64,000 bases of DNA from Hygrocybe punicea (Eukaryota > Basidiomycota > Agaricomycetes > Agaricales > Hygrophoraceae), in the NCBI GenBank assembly GCA_963556145.1, contig OY744473.1, positions 2,976,001 to 3,040,000 of the forward strand, written 5' to 3'. Below, piece by piece: positions 32,871 through 47,243 of this stretch; the first letter of the stretch is position 1; every line of letters begins with the position of its first letter. The translations under genes and the position numbers were made by a program. The notes under the pieces were generated by a model that saw only the letters and a program-made list of their open reading frames with translations, made no database searches and was not told the DNA's origin.

Positions 32871-33975
32871 CGAGTTCTTTTTTCCCCCTCCTCACTTTCA
32901 TGATGAAGTAAACAATAACATTAAATTGCATAAAGCATGTTACATGTGGTAGAAGACATATAGCATATGTTGTATATTGATAAGCCCACCTCTCATCATA
33001 GCAACATAAAAAGTAGAAAAAATAAAACTACATAGCATGTCTTGAGGGTTCATTGACCTTCTCTCCCACTGTCATGTCTTCTTTGCTTCATCATTATGCA
33101 ATATTCTCAGCCAAAAGAGAAAGCAACAGGTCAACTGTCAAATAACCTTAAACAGTGTGATAACAATTGACTTACATTTGCTCAATCCTACTTCTCTATA
33201 ACCTTGCTGCACAACAGATGATAACATGAAGACAGCTATGCTTGAGTGGGCCAATATTGCATATGACATGAACAAAGTCTTGTTTCTGTTGTTGGATTTT
33301 TATTTGTATGATTATTACGAACATCATTAAGTAATTTTGTTTGAAATATATAATTAGCATATAATATATACAGTGATATCACATTGAATTATATGTTTTA
33401 AGTAAAAATATCATTATATCATCTGAGTTACACTAATTTCTGCTTATATAGCTGATATTTCCATATATAGTAACAGTGGTCACATGTGACTATGGCTCCT
33501 GTGATCACCTTGAAATCTAGCATATATGGTGTAAAATTGCCTTATATGATTAGACTGGTCACATGTGACTATCACCATTGTGATCAGCAAAAAATTTGCT
33601 ATATAATATCAACAATTACCTTATATGGTTAGATTGGTCACATGTCACTGTCACACCTGTCCCAAAATGATAATATTAGTCAGCAGTTCAATTTTCAGCT
33701 GATTCTGATAAGAATTGAGATCAGTACGAATATTTTGAATATAATTGGAAGGTAATTTGTCTTTTTTGCAACTACCCATATTTGGATGCTTATGTAAGCT
33801 TGTGCACACATGGCCCCAACTGTATCTGATTTTCCAGTATCAGAACTAGAATCATATCTCTTGCCCAAAATTTTTTCTCTATAGGCGATCAACTTTATTA
33901 ATTAATCAATTAATTAATTATGAACCCTCACTGAACCAGGTCTCATAAAGAACGAGTCTTTTAATAAATTAAAAC
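32836..33975. repeat. Left arm of a 2.4-kb imperfect palindrome
   Basis: Reverse-complementary, with scattered mismatches and small gaps, to 34216-35277. Matching landmarks: cttgtttagtgggcca at the outer ends; an AATTAATT run next to ccctcactg near the inner ends; and three degenerate repeats of about 70 bp with tggtcacatgtgac (33475-33660). The arm is AT-rich and largely non-coding. Confidence 0.85.
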
Positions 33976-34215
33976 AGCTCGTAATGAACATTTTATAAGC
34001 AGCTCAGTCTTCTTCATTGTGCTCAATTGCTAGTCGTTGCACCTTGATATGGCCTTTAGCACATACACGCCACATATTGTAGAAAAAATAAGCGGATGTG
34101 TTTCAAAGTAAAACCACATTGATGCAATGTTCTCGAAATTGTCATAGTGGAAACATCAGCATTGCAGACTTCCCATAGGTGGTCTTGCAATTCTACAAGC
34201 AGTATATTACAAGTT
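33976..34215 (-). pseudogene. Tc1-like transposase helix-turn-helix fragment (palindrome spacer)
   Basis: Minus strand reads LVELQDHLWEVCNADVSTMT then ISRTLHQCGFTLKHIR, the winged-helix/HTH region of Tc1/IS630-type transposases, then decays into stops. It is the only unique DNA between the two palindrome arms. Confidence 0.6.
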
Positions 34216-35277
34216 CTTTTAATTTATTAAAAGACTCGTTCTTTATCAAACCAGGACCAGTGAGGATTCGTAATTAATTAATTAATTAATTGATGTTCTA
34301 TGATCGCCTATAGAGAAAATTTTTTTGGGCGAGAGATATGATTCTACTTCTGATACTGGAAAATCAGATACAGTTAGGGCCATGTGTGGACAAGCTTACA
34401 TAAGCATCCAAATATGGGTTGTTACAAAAAAGACAAATTACCTTCCAATTATATTCAAAATATTCGTACTGGTCTCAATTCTTATCAGAATCAGCTGAAA
34501 ATTGAACTGCTGACTAATATTATCATTTCCGGTCAGATGTGACAGTGACATGTGACCAATCTAACCATATAAGGCAATTTTTGATATTATATAGCAAATT
34601 TTTTACTGATCGTAATGGTGACAGTCACATGTGACCAGTCTAACCATATAAGGTAATTCTACACCATATATGCTAAATTTTGAGATGATCACAGGAGTCA
34701 CAGTCACATGTGACCATTATTACTATATATGGAAATATCAGCCATATAAGCAGAAATTAGTACAACTCAGATGATATAATGATATTTTTACTTAAAACAT
34801 ATAATTCAATGTGATATTGCTGTATATATTATATGCTAATTATATATTTCAAGCAAAATCACTTATCAATATTCATAATAATCATACAAATAAAAATCCA
34901 ATGACAGAAATACAACTTTGTTCATGCCATATGCAACATTGGCCCACTCAAGCTTAGCTGTCTTCATGTTATCATCTGTTGTGCAGCAAGATTATGGAGA
35001 AGTAGGGTTGAGCAAATGTAAGTCAATTATTATCATACTGTTTAATTAAAGGCAGTTGTATTTGACAGTTGACGTGTTGCTCTCTTTTTGGGCTGAGAAT
35101 ATTGCATCATGATGAAGCAAAGAAGACATGACAGTGGGAGAGGAGGTTGAGACATGCTATGCAGTTTTATTTTTTCTACTTTTTATATTGCTATGGTGAG
35201 AGGTTGCTATGATGAAAGTGAGGAGAGGAAAAAAAGAACTCGTTCATGCCATGCGCAGCACTGGCCCACTAAACAAG
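34216..35277. repeat. Right arm of the 2.4-kb imperfect palindrome
   Basis: Inverted copy of 32836-33975. Its outer end on the plus strand reads DESEERKKRTRSCHAQHWPTKQ, paralogous to the same segment at the outer end of the left arm (minus strand). Confidence 0.85.
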
Positions 35278-35896
35278 TCTGGCTGCCGCTCAATGCAACC
35301 TTTGAGGAACTGTTATTGATCAATAAACAAGCAGCAGGGCATCACAAGATGACTTACACTCGCGTCAAGACTGTTGAGAATACATGGTCGACCTGGACAT
35401 GCCAGTGTATTACAAAGTTAAACAGTCTCGCGGTAGGTCTTCCATAGGCGCCTACTGATTTCTGTGAAACGGCGAATATCATCATTGTTGATGCCCTGAT
35501 CTAGAGACATCCAAAGAGCAATTACTTTGCATTCTTTGTGGATATAACATCGCATACAAACAACAAACTTAGCGAATGGCTAAAAAGAAGGTTTACGTTG
35601 AAAAATTCACACTCCGAATGTATGTCTTTTTTTTTGGTGGCCTATCGATCTGAATTCAGCTGTAACTATTGCAGGTTTATTGAAGGAGGCCCTACGGCAG
35701 AAAATATACGTCTACTTAGAAGGGGTAATAGGGTGTGTCACCACCTCTAAGACGTGGGACGAGTCGGGAATCACAGGTGGTTGCTTCACAGCTATACTTA
35801 GGCTTAGGTAAAGGGAGATGTCTGGTCACATCACGCTGTGTCACATCACGCAACAGACTCATTTTCGAACTGCTCCGTTCAAGTTTAACTCCCACA
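35278..35896. other. Upstream flank of the DEAH helicase
   Basis: Short open segments only (for example 35538-35750), none assignable. Two overlapping copies of 'tcacatcacg' (about 35826-35851) lie near the presumed promoter. Confidence 0.4.
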
Positions 35897-38800
<2,904 letters not shown>

Positions 38801-39261
38801 TTATTGGATATCATTCACACCTTCTTACATGTCGTTTAATTACTAGATGACAGTTGGACGCGCATTGCTTAGAGAACCTTTTTGACAATTGCTTGTTTCC
38901 ATTTGGTATATTACAGCTGTTTTTACTGCTGAACATGTGAGAAATTTCCAAAAAAAACACATTTGGTAAATCTACAATAACTTCCTCAGTTTTCAACTGT
39001 TTATTGCAAACATAGATTCCATTCTAATCATGCCACTTCAGTTGTTCTTCTTGAAAACGGAGGAGTAAAGATGTCTGTGACGCTGCTCTGTAAGTCAGAA
39101 GCAGGCGCCCAGGACTGATCATTACGAAGTACATGGCTGCGTAATCATAAAAGGATATTTGGAACGATTTTTTTTTGTTTTTTTGTTTTGTTTGTGGGGT
39201 GGTGTATAAAATGATGGGAACAAAGTGATGCGATGCGATGGGAAGCAGCCAAAAGGAGAAA
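38801..39261. other. Spacer between PRP43 and the MULE remnant
   Basis: AT-rich 3' flank with T/G homopolymer-like runs (39170-39200). No gene seen. Confidence 0.5.
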
Positions 39262-41019
39262 TCAGCAACAGGCAAAAAGAAAAGCAGCCTGCAAAGATGG
39301 GTGGCGGTGGACATAGATCTGCCAGGCTTCAGAAGCCCAATGGCCAATGCTCTGAATGAGGTACGGCAGTACACCAGAGTTAGCGAGGTTGGTGGCACCT
39401 CTGGAACGAAGTGAGTGGCCACCAAGGGTAGGATCAGGGCAGAAATGGCGAAGCCAGCCCAGGAACCAGGAATGCATGGGGACGGAACCGTCAGCATGGA
39501 GCCACAACTCAGGGTGAGCCAGGAAAAGGCAGTCGCAAGAATGAAAGTAAGTGAGAAAAATGGCAAGGGGATTGTGAGAAGCTTGGCGGGAATGAATGAG
39601 GACCCAGCTGCCTTCGAAAAAGCAGTCGGCCTTGTGGCTGGGCAAGCAAAAATCGAAGGAGCTCTCATGGACTGAAAGGTACATTTGCAGGTAGGCTAAA
39701 AAGGCCAGACCACCTTTTGACTGCTTTTTGGCAAGTGTGCTACTTCCTCGACCTCCAAGTGCACAGAAATGCGCGACTTCTTCATTGTATGCAGTGACAG
39801 CATCTCGATATTCCATGATCTTCTTGAGCAAACACATGAGCAGCGACCCAAGATGCTTTCAGACCTCTTGACATTCTGGACCTTTCGGAATGACGTTCAA
39901 GTAGCAGTTTAGCCCATTGCACCAGGATTGCCAGATATGAAAAGAGCAAAGGAGAAGATGAATCGATGGCCAAATCTTTTGTAGTGCTTTTTGCTCGTGA
40001 GTATCGTTGTCTGTGTTCCCAACACATATTTCAAATGCTTCCTTTCCTTCGTTCACTCCCATCCCATCTTTCCAGCGTCTAAGGAGTTCCATCAAAATTT
40101 CTCCATCATATGATGCATGTGTCGCTTTTGCTTGTTTCAAGGCTGTGAATAACATGAGCGCAACAGGGATCCCAACACCTCGATCGTCGATTACCATAAG
40201 AATGAAGACCAAAACTTTAGCAGAACAGACACCAAATGTGCCGTCCATAAGGACCTGTTGCTTGTGCCCATATTTCCATGCCATTTGGCACTGCTCTGGA
40301 GTCAATACAATTAGCACAAAGCGATCATTTGCATCATCGCCAAGAGGTCGATAATAAATGTATGACTCTGTGAGAAGCGCAGTTTGCGGCTGTGGATTGT
40401 CTGACCGAAACCACTTCTCCAGGTTCCTGATGGCCCCTGACCGTTGTGCCATTCCAGCCTCATGAGCTAATGTTCGATATAGCGATGTAGATTCATACCG
40501 AGTTAGTGTGTACCAGTAGTGTGAATCGCCAGGTGAATCACCCCAACGTTTGGATGCCCACTTGTGGCAAAGGATTTGGATCTGATTGATTGGAACTAAA
40601 TTCTCTCGCATCATTTGAAGTGCATATGCTCACAAATCCAGATGCAGTGCAATTCTTGGCTTTTGAGCCACAAGCAAAAGTCCGTCACACAATGCAGAGT
40701 GCTCCAGCATGCCGGCGACCTCATCAATGACTATCAATTGTTTGTCTGTCTCCATAATATAGTAGATTTTAATGATGAATAACTAGACACATACTTTTCA
40801 GATCGTTTTCATCGTGTGTCGTGATTACCCGTGCATACATCCAACACTCCACATTCTCCCAGCCTGTTTGTCGAGTTTTTGCCGCGTTGTGCCCACTTTC
40901 ATGATCTGTCCCACACAGGCATTGGTAAAGCCGAGTCCATCGGGTGTACTTCTTGCCAGGTCTGCATTTCTTGTGCTCACTATGTCGGATTGCAAGTTTC
41001 AACCATACATCACGGTTGC
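39262..41019 (-). pseudogene. MULE transposase fused to a tyrosine-recombinase domain (main part)
   Basis: Read right to left. From the Gypsy boundary: NRDVWLKLAIRHSEHKKCRPG, YTRWTRLYQCLCGTDHESGH (metal-binding DNA-binding region). The MULE catalytic region follows: QQVLMDGTFGVCSAKVLVFI, GVGIPVALMLFTALKQAKAT and LLLCSFHIWQSWCNGLN. A TGA at 39859-39861 interrupts (QEV*KHLGS), after which AYNEEVAHFCALG finishes the MULE part. The frame then runs straight into KKQSKGGLAFLAYLQMYLSV ... TLGGHSLRSRGATNLANSGV ... SIGHWASEAWQIYVHRHP, a tyrosine-recombinase catalytic domain (HxxR, a second His/Trp, Tyr), ending at 39262. The 5' end lies beyond the Gypsy insertion at 50757-51051. Crypton-like and DIRS-like sources are both possible for the recombinase part. 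Confidence 0.75.
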
Positions 41020-41792
41020 TGTAAAGGCGAGGTCGGGGTGGCTGCGGGATAAAGGTCCTAACCTGTGGTGTCATAGTCTAACAAGCTTCAGTAAGGTGAT
41101 AGGATATGAATGGTAAGAAGCTGCCGAGTAAACTACTGAAATCTATCGAGACCGGTCGAAGCCGACGAAGCTGACGATGTCGGGTACGGCGGGTCGGGTG
41201 TCGGGTGACGAGGGACGTAGAGATAAAGGCGGTAGGACGACGGGGAGAGCGTTGAGGAATTCAATGAGTAATGTGTGCGATGGATTTTACTGAGAGACTA
41301 ATTCTCAGAGAGAGGAAACGGGGGAACTGGTTTCTTATTCAGAGACGGCGCTTGGGCACCGTTTTTATACTACAAATTTCTGTACCTAGATTCGGACGAG
41401 AGTCCTCGGCCGATGAGAGGAAACAAAGGAGAATAAAAATGGGGAAGTAGGAAGAGGGTTGCGAGGCGACGATGACAGGGAAAATGGGTGGAAGATATAA
41501 AAACCGTAAAAGATGTAATATACTTTACTATATCTCCATAAGGGAGACGCTAGGCGCGAATAAGGCAAGTCCGATGTCGGGATCCCAGTCTGATGAGATC
41601 TATCTTTGATATTTGAAGTTCCGTGAGTTTAGGAGATGGACCGACCAGGTACGTGAGCAGCCGTGCTAGTCGGTATGCATCGGGTTGCATCGGGTTGCGT
41701 CGGGTTTGAGCGTAGATTGCTAGAGACGTCGGGTTCAAGCAGATTCGCGAGATATCGATGTTACGGCCTCAGAGGGTCGAGGACCCTCTACA
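41020..41792 (-). repeat. 3' LTR of the Gypsy element
   Basis: Direct repeat of 49965-50756. It begins tgtaaaggcgaggtc and ends gaccctctaca on the plus strand. Confidence 0.9.
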
Positions 41793-41966
41793 TCTCCTTG
41801 GGTCTTCTAATAGAGACCATCCATGGTCGAGAATATGGGGTCTCCAAATGCGGGTCGCGAGTGTGGCCAATCACGTGAGCGGCCAAACAACGGCAAAGTA
41901 AATAAATAAAAATAAATAAATCTCTTTGTTGATCCGACTTTTCCTCTACATCATCACACGCCCACC

Positions 41967-43366
41967 ATGTCCCAAACCTACGACAATTTCCTCGCCTTTG
42001 TCGAAGGCATCGAACCCGATGTCCGGGCGGACTACGAAGAGGCCGTTAACGCGGTCACCGTGTTTCACAGCAACGATCTCGTTACGATGGTAGACGGCAA
42101 CGAGGGGATGGCCCAGCAATGGGTAAGCGGCCGCAAGAAAGCACTGGTGAGTTTCCCGATTGATTACGCATGTCCTGAGATGGCTCATGTCGTCCCACTA
42201 GCGTGCTTATCATGGAATCGTCGTGGAACTTCGAGCTGGTGGTATGAGGCCAGTAACGCCACCGCTATGGGCCGACCGCCAATCGTACGCTAACGATGTC
42301 GAAGAGTGGTTGAAAGAAGCGGCGGACCAAGAGAGGCAGGAAAAGGAAGAAGCTAGATGGCGGGCAGATGAGGAAGCGGCTACGCGGGAAGAGGAGGCCA
42401 GACGGTTGGCAGAGGCAAAGGCACGAGCAGAGGCGGAGAAAAGGCGAAAGGCGGCAGAGGAAAGGCGGGAGCGGCTTAGAATAGAACAGCACGGGCAGCA
42501 CTGGACTCAAGAAGCGGACTGGGTTGAAAAGGATGGAGCCACGTATTGGTGGCAGCTCAGCGAGGAACGGCGAGCTGAAGCAAACGCATCGGTCATGGGT
42601 GAACCAGGGACTGAGTCGAGTCAGGAAGGCAAAGTCGCAGTTGAGCCAGAGGAAGGCCCCGTCGACCCGGCACCAGAGATACCGGCCGATGTAGAAGACG
42701 TAGATATGCTGGGCATAGAGATTGGAGATTTGGCTGGTACGACGGTGAGTTCCTGTGTTGGTTCATTTGTTCTTTAGTCACTGATCCTGGTAACAGTTCA
42801 CCGGGCCGTTTCCCCTACAAGCCTGCACCAACTGCGTCAAGGCTCAAGAGGCGTGTCGAGGCGTCATGGGCTACGTGTGCGAACGATGCCGGAGGCTGAA
42901 GAAAAGATGTACTAACGCTACACACTGGACGGGCAGGGGTCGGCGCAAGGTGGATACCGGAAAGGGCAAAGAGGTCACGGTCGGCATGAGGAAGCCGTTG
43001 TCGTTCACGACAAAGCCGATCCGCAGTAGGCCTGCCCGGGCCTCAACGAGCAAACTGCGGGTCGAGGATGTGGAATCGGTTGAGGATGATGACAAAGACG
43101 AGGAAGAGTCGGAGGAAGAGTGGCCGACGAAAAGGCCTAGGGCGGCCTCAGTAGCAAACCCGTTTGTGTTGACGATGGAGAATTACGAGCAGGTGTTGGT
43201 GCGGCTGGCGGTCCTTACGGAGGAGCTGGGAGCCCTGGGCACCAACATCAACCATCACCTCGTCCACTTCGGTCAAGAGTTCCAGCGGCTCCGCATCAAT
43301 CTTGAACAGTTGACCTCAAGGTTGGCGATGTTGAAGTGGGACTACGAGACCGGCCGCCTGTAAATA
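41967..43366 (+). CDS. Antisense accessory gene of the Gypsy element: Zn-cysteine/coiled-coil protein
   Basis: Three exons on the strand opposite gag-pol. MSQTYDNFLAFVEGIEPDVR (ATG in ccaccATGtc); intron 42147-42201; a long Glu/Arg/Ala coiled coil (about 42290-42500); an acidic region; intron 42745-42798. Then comes FPLQACTNCVKAQEACRG followed by YVCERCRRLKKRCTNA, a Cx2C-x6-C...Cx2C-x6-C pattern reminiscent of Zn2Cys6-type fingers. After a basic/acidic linker, a C-terminal helical segment (YEQVLVRLAVLTEELGALG) ends in ...YETGRL before TAA near 43364. Splice signals are good and no stops are seen, unlike the sense pol. Probably a DNA- or RNA-binding accessory protein, or a captured gene; exact family unknown. 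Confidence 0.7.
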
Positions 43367-43566
43367 GAAAAAAAATAACGAGCCCGTGTATATATAAAAA
43401 AATATATCGTGTACATAAAAGACGTGTCAGCTTGTTCACCCAGCTAAGGAAAGCCAATTGGCTCCCGAAGACATAGGACTATTCGCATCATTCGTCGTAT
43501 CGTTAGAAAACTAAGCGGGACTAAATAAAATAGGGGTATAACGTGGACAGAATATAAAGGAAATGC

Positions 43567-46500
43567 TTAATCGTCATTGGGTGAGGAGTTTATGGAGGGT
43601 GGGTATGTCGGATCATCAAGATCGTTTGAATCGGTATCGTTGGCATCGGGATATTGTAAGAAATCGTCCAACGGTATCAATATTTTCGAGCGGGCGTGGT
43701 AGGGTACAACTCGGAAAGCGGCAAATCGGGATCTAGAAACTGCACCGTCGAGTTCGGCTAGTACGTAGGATCCGCCTTCTGTTTTCCTGACAACAACCAT
43801 GGGTCCAAAGTACCACGGTTTTGCTTTATGATCAAGAGACATTTCAATACGTGAATTTCGGACGAGAATGAGGTTACCGGGTTCGAAGTCGAAAACTTTG
43901 ATCGTGTTGGCGTATTTCTGCTCGAATTGCCGGGCGGACGCGAGCCGAGATTTGGTAAGCTTTTCTTTGACCTGCTCGAGGTCAGCTTCTTGTTTACGAA
44001 GTTGTCGGGCACGGATGACTATGAGGTCGGTCGTAGACATCGTATCTTGCGTCGGAACCATGTACGTAGCTTCGGCAAAATCAAATGGAAAAAGCAGTTC
44101 TACTCCGTGTGCGATGTAGTAGGACGAGTATCCGAGGCTTTTGTGTGTAGTGACCCGTTCGGCCCAAAATACGGAATGGGTAATGGTGTGCCATTTCTTT
44201 TCATCTCCGTCACAACTTTTCATAATGGCCTCCCGGACATCTAGGTGGCGGCGTTCAACGGGTCCATTCGCTTGTGAGTTATAGGGTGAGATGCGGATGT
44301 GCCGGATACCGTAGCAGGCTGCGAGAAAGTCGAGAGCTTCTACAAAGGGTTTGCCGTTGTTGGTAACGATTTCCTCGAGAGCGCCCCAACGGCATAAGAT
44401 ATCCTCGAACAAGAATGTGCCGATGGTGGAGCCGGTCTCGCGGCATAACATGTGGAACTCAGGGTAGGTGGACAGGAAGCAACGGGCTTGGACAATGTAT
44501 TGATAGCCGCCGGATCATGGCATAAACATTGTGTCGACATACGCTTTACGAAATAGCGAGGCCGGTGTAGCGACGGTGGGCGGAATGTGGTGATAACACA
44601 TTTGCCATACTTGGCACTGATGGCAAGACTGGACGTACCACTTAATGTCGTGGTCAAGGTGGGGCCACCAAAAATGGTCGAGTAGCTGGGCGTGGACGGA
44701 AAATATGCCTTTATGGCCGAGGGAGTCGTGAGCGTCCTTGAGTAATTGAAGCCGGCGGTCGGGCGGTATGACGAGTTTGTGTTTTCTGTGACGGTCTTTA
44801 CGCCAAAGCTTGTTATCTGTGACGAAGAATTCAAGGGCGTATCATAAGAACAGATGGTATTCTTCGTCCGTGAGGTTCACGGGTCGGGTTAGATCTCGTA
44901 ACCAAGTCTCGACGAGGGCAAGACGAGCGTCGGCCACGCAGGCTTTATCGGATCGCGGTATGTCAGAAACGGCTTCCTGATTTGTGTAGACAAGGACCGC
45001 AGGTAACTCGTGGAGTCGGTTGGCTGTGGCATGGCAGCGGCCGCATACGGCAATCGGCTTAGATGGCGTGGGGACGGGTCGGTAGTTAATGACTTCCATA
45101 AAGAAACCGTAAGAGTGGTCGAGCCAATCGTCGGAGTCGTCAATCTCCTCGGGGTCTTCTGCAGCGCGGGGACGTCTGGAGAGTCCATCGGGTGCACCGT
45201 GTGCAGAAGCAGGTACGTGAACAAGTCTAAAATCAAATAAGAGCACACCGGCTATCCATCCATCGGGCTGAATGTCGGGGTTGTTGAGCATCCCTTTTAT
45301 GTACTTCGTGTCGACTTCAACGGTGAGGTTGCAGACGCCGATAATGAAAATCTGGTAGGCGCGGAGGGCCCTGAAGAGACCGTAAAGCTCAAGCTTGGAC
45401 TGAGAGTATCGGGCTTTGGGTTCATTCCACGATATTGAACCAAAACGATTCGGATAGCATTTTCCGTCTGCGCGGATTTGCATGAGAACGAAGCTGATGC
45501 CAAGGACAGAGGAATCAATGGCGAGAATAACTTCCCATTCACGCGTGTAGTCGATAGCGCGTAGTGCTGGCGATGTGATGATGGCGTTTTTGAGGTAGTC
45601 GACGGCGGTCTCTTCTTCTTCGCCAAATTCGAAGGGTGTCCCTTTGCGGGTAAGGCGGACGAGGGGTCGGGAGTGGAGCAAGAAGTCTTTGATAAAAATG
45701 CGCAAGACGCCGCAGATACCAAGGAAGGCCCAAACTTCGGTGAGGTTGGTCGGTATAGGCCAATCGCGAATCTTCTGCACTTTGGACTCGTTGGCTACTC
45801 GTCCTTCGTATGTGCATCGGTGTCCAACAACGATGACTGAGGGTCGACACAACTCGAGTTTCTTGCCGTTGAAGGTACCGCCGACATAGCGGAAACGCTG
45901 GATGATGTGGTTGACACCTTGGAAGTGCTCCCAAATGAAACGTCGGATTGCTGGGTTCTCAGGTATGGTCTCGTAGGTACCGTCAGGTTGCTCGTAGCGG
46001 GTTGGAGGTCCTTTGACGGGAATATCATCCATATACAGAACCGCAAGATGAGGGATTTCGTCACGGAGGATGTACGTGGAGTCACCGTGTAGGATCTGCG
46101 GGGAATTTGTGTATCCCATAGCGATCCGCGTAAGTCGAAGTGTTCCGAGTGGAGACTGAAAGGTCATATAGTCCCGAGACGAGGGGTGGATGAGGCATTG
46201 GTCAAAAGAGACGAAGAGGTCGAAGGAAGCGTAGCAAGAGTGGCTGCCAAAGGCCTCGGCCAAGTGCTCAGTCATGGGCAGTAAAGCGGGATCACAGATC
46301 GTGACGGCGTTAAGCGGCTGTAGATCGTGGACGATTCAAAGGGACTTCCCATCCTTTTTCAAAACACAGAACCAGCGGGAGCGGTACGATGAATTCGAGG
46401 GTTCATAGGTACCGGCGTTAATTTTGTCTTTGATGATGCCGATGACTTCATTAAGGATACCAGGTGGGATTGGGATATTGCGATGGACCCACGGGTCGTG

Positions 46501-47240
46501 CGGTACAGTGGGAATGTGGATCAGCGGGAAGTAGTCCGTGTTGAATTGCCCTTTTTCGGATTCGTTCCAGGCGAAAGCGGCTTCTTGCGTTTTGATGATA
46601 TGGTGGCCAAGTTTCTCTTCCTCAGGCCAAAGGAAACCATCCGGGTTCATCGGCATCGCGTCGTGTCGTTCCTGGGTATAGCGGGTGCCGGGTGTAAAGT
46701 CAGGCGGGTGAGTCAGGAGCGTGGGTAAGTCGGCCAGCGGGTTGCCTGTGATCTCGCGTATTATCCGGTATTCGTTGGGAAGAGTGGTAGAAATTGGGCG
46801 GATACGATCGGCTACCTTCTTATACTTTTTCTTGGTGACGACTCCTTTTAGGTCCCTGGTAGGGGGGGTGGTATACGAGATATAAGTAGCGTGTTCAGTA
46901 GGGGCTTTGTTACAAATATTCGAAGAAGAAGAAATAGGTGACGCGGGGGCGGAGACGGAACAAGACGAAGGAAGGGTATTGGTAGTATGTATCTGATTTT
47001 GTACATCGGTCAACAATGAAATGTACTGGGCGGCAGTCTGAGGCTGAGATGAAGAGAAATCTAAATCGATAGAAAAACATAAGTCCTCTTCTAGGGGAAA
47101 TGGCAAAAGGGAAGCATAGTTCGTGGTATAGGTGTGGTTGCTTTCAAGTGGCGGCTTCTCATCTCCCGGTGCGTCCTTCCCAAGAGGTATCTCCGGGTCC
47201 TCGACTTCTAAAAATCCGGCTTTCCGGTGTCGGACCGCTC
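43567..47240 (-). pseudogene. Gypsy pol (reverse transcriptase, RNase H, integrase) with three TGA stops
   Basis: One frame on the minus strand, interrupted at 46336-46338 (KDGKSL*IVHDL), 44842-44844 (HLFL*YALEF) and 44515-44517 (MFMP*SGGY). The frame is open upstream of 47106 into the gag end, in the -1 frame relative to gag. Domains: linker; reverse transcriptase with the Asp-containing SFDLFVSFDQC and AVLYMDDIPV (YMDD); RNase H-like EVILAIDSSVLGISFVLMQ; integrase zinc region SLGHKGIFSVHAQLLDHFWW ... VQSCHQCQ; catalytic core IVTNNGKPFVEALDFLA, where Asn replaces the expected Asp; SPYNSQANGPVERRH. It is inactive as read. Confidence 0.85.
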
Positions 47241-47243
47241 TCG

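Noticed and set aside
45010..46092. Short plus-strand frames opposite Gypsy pol
   Set aside because: No domain similarity; they mirror the pol reading frame.
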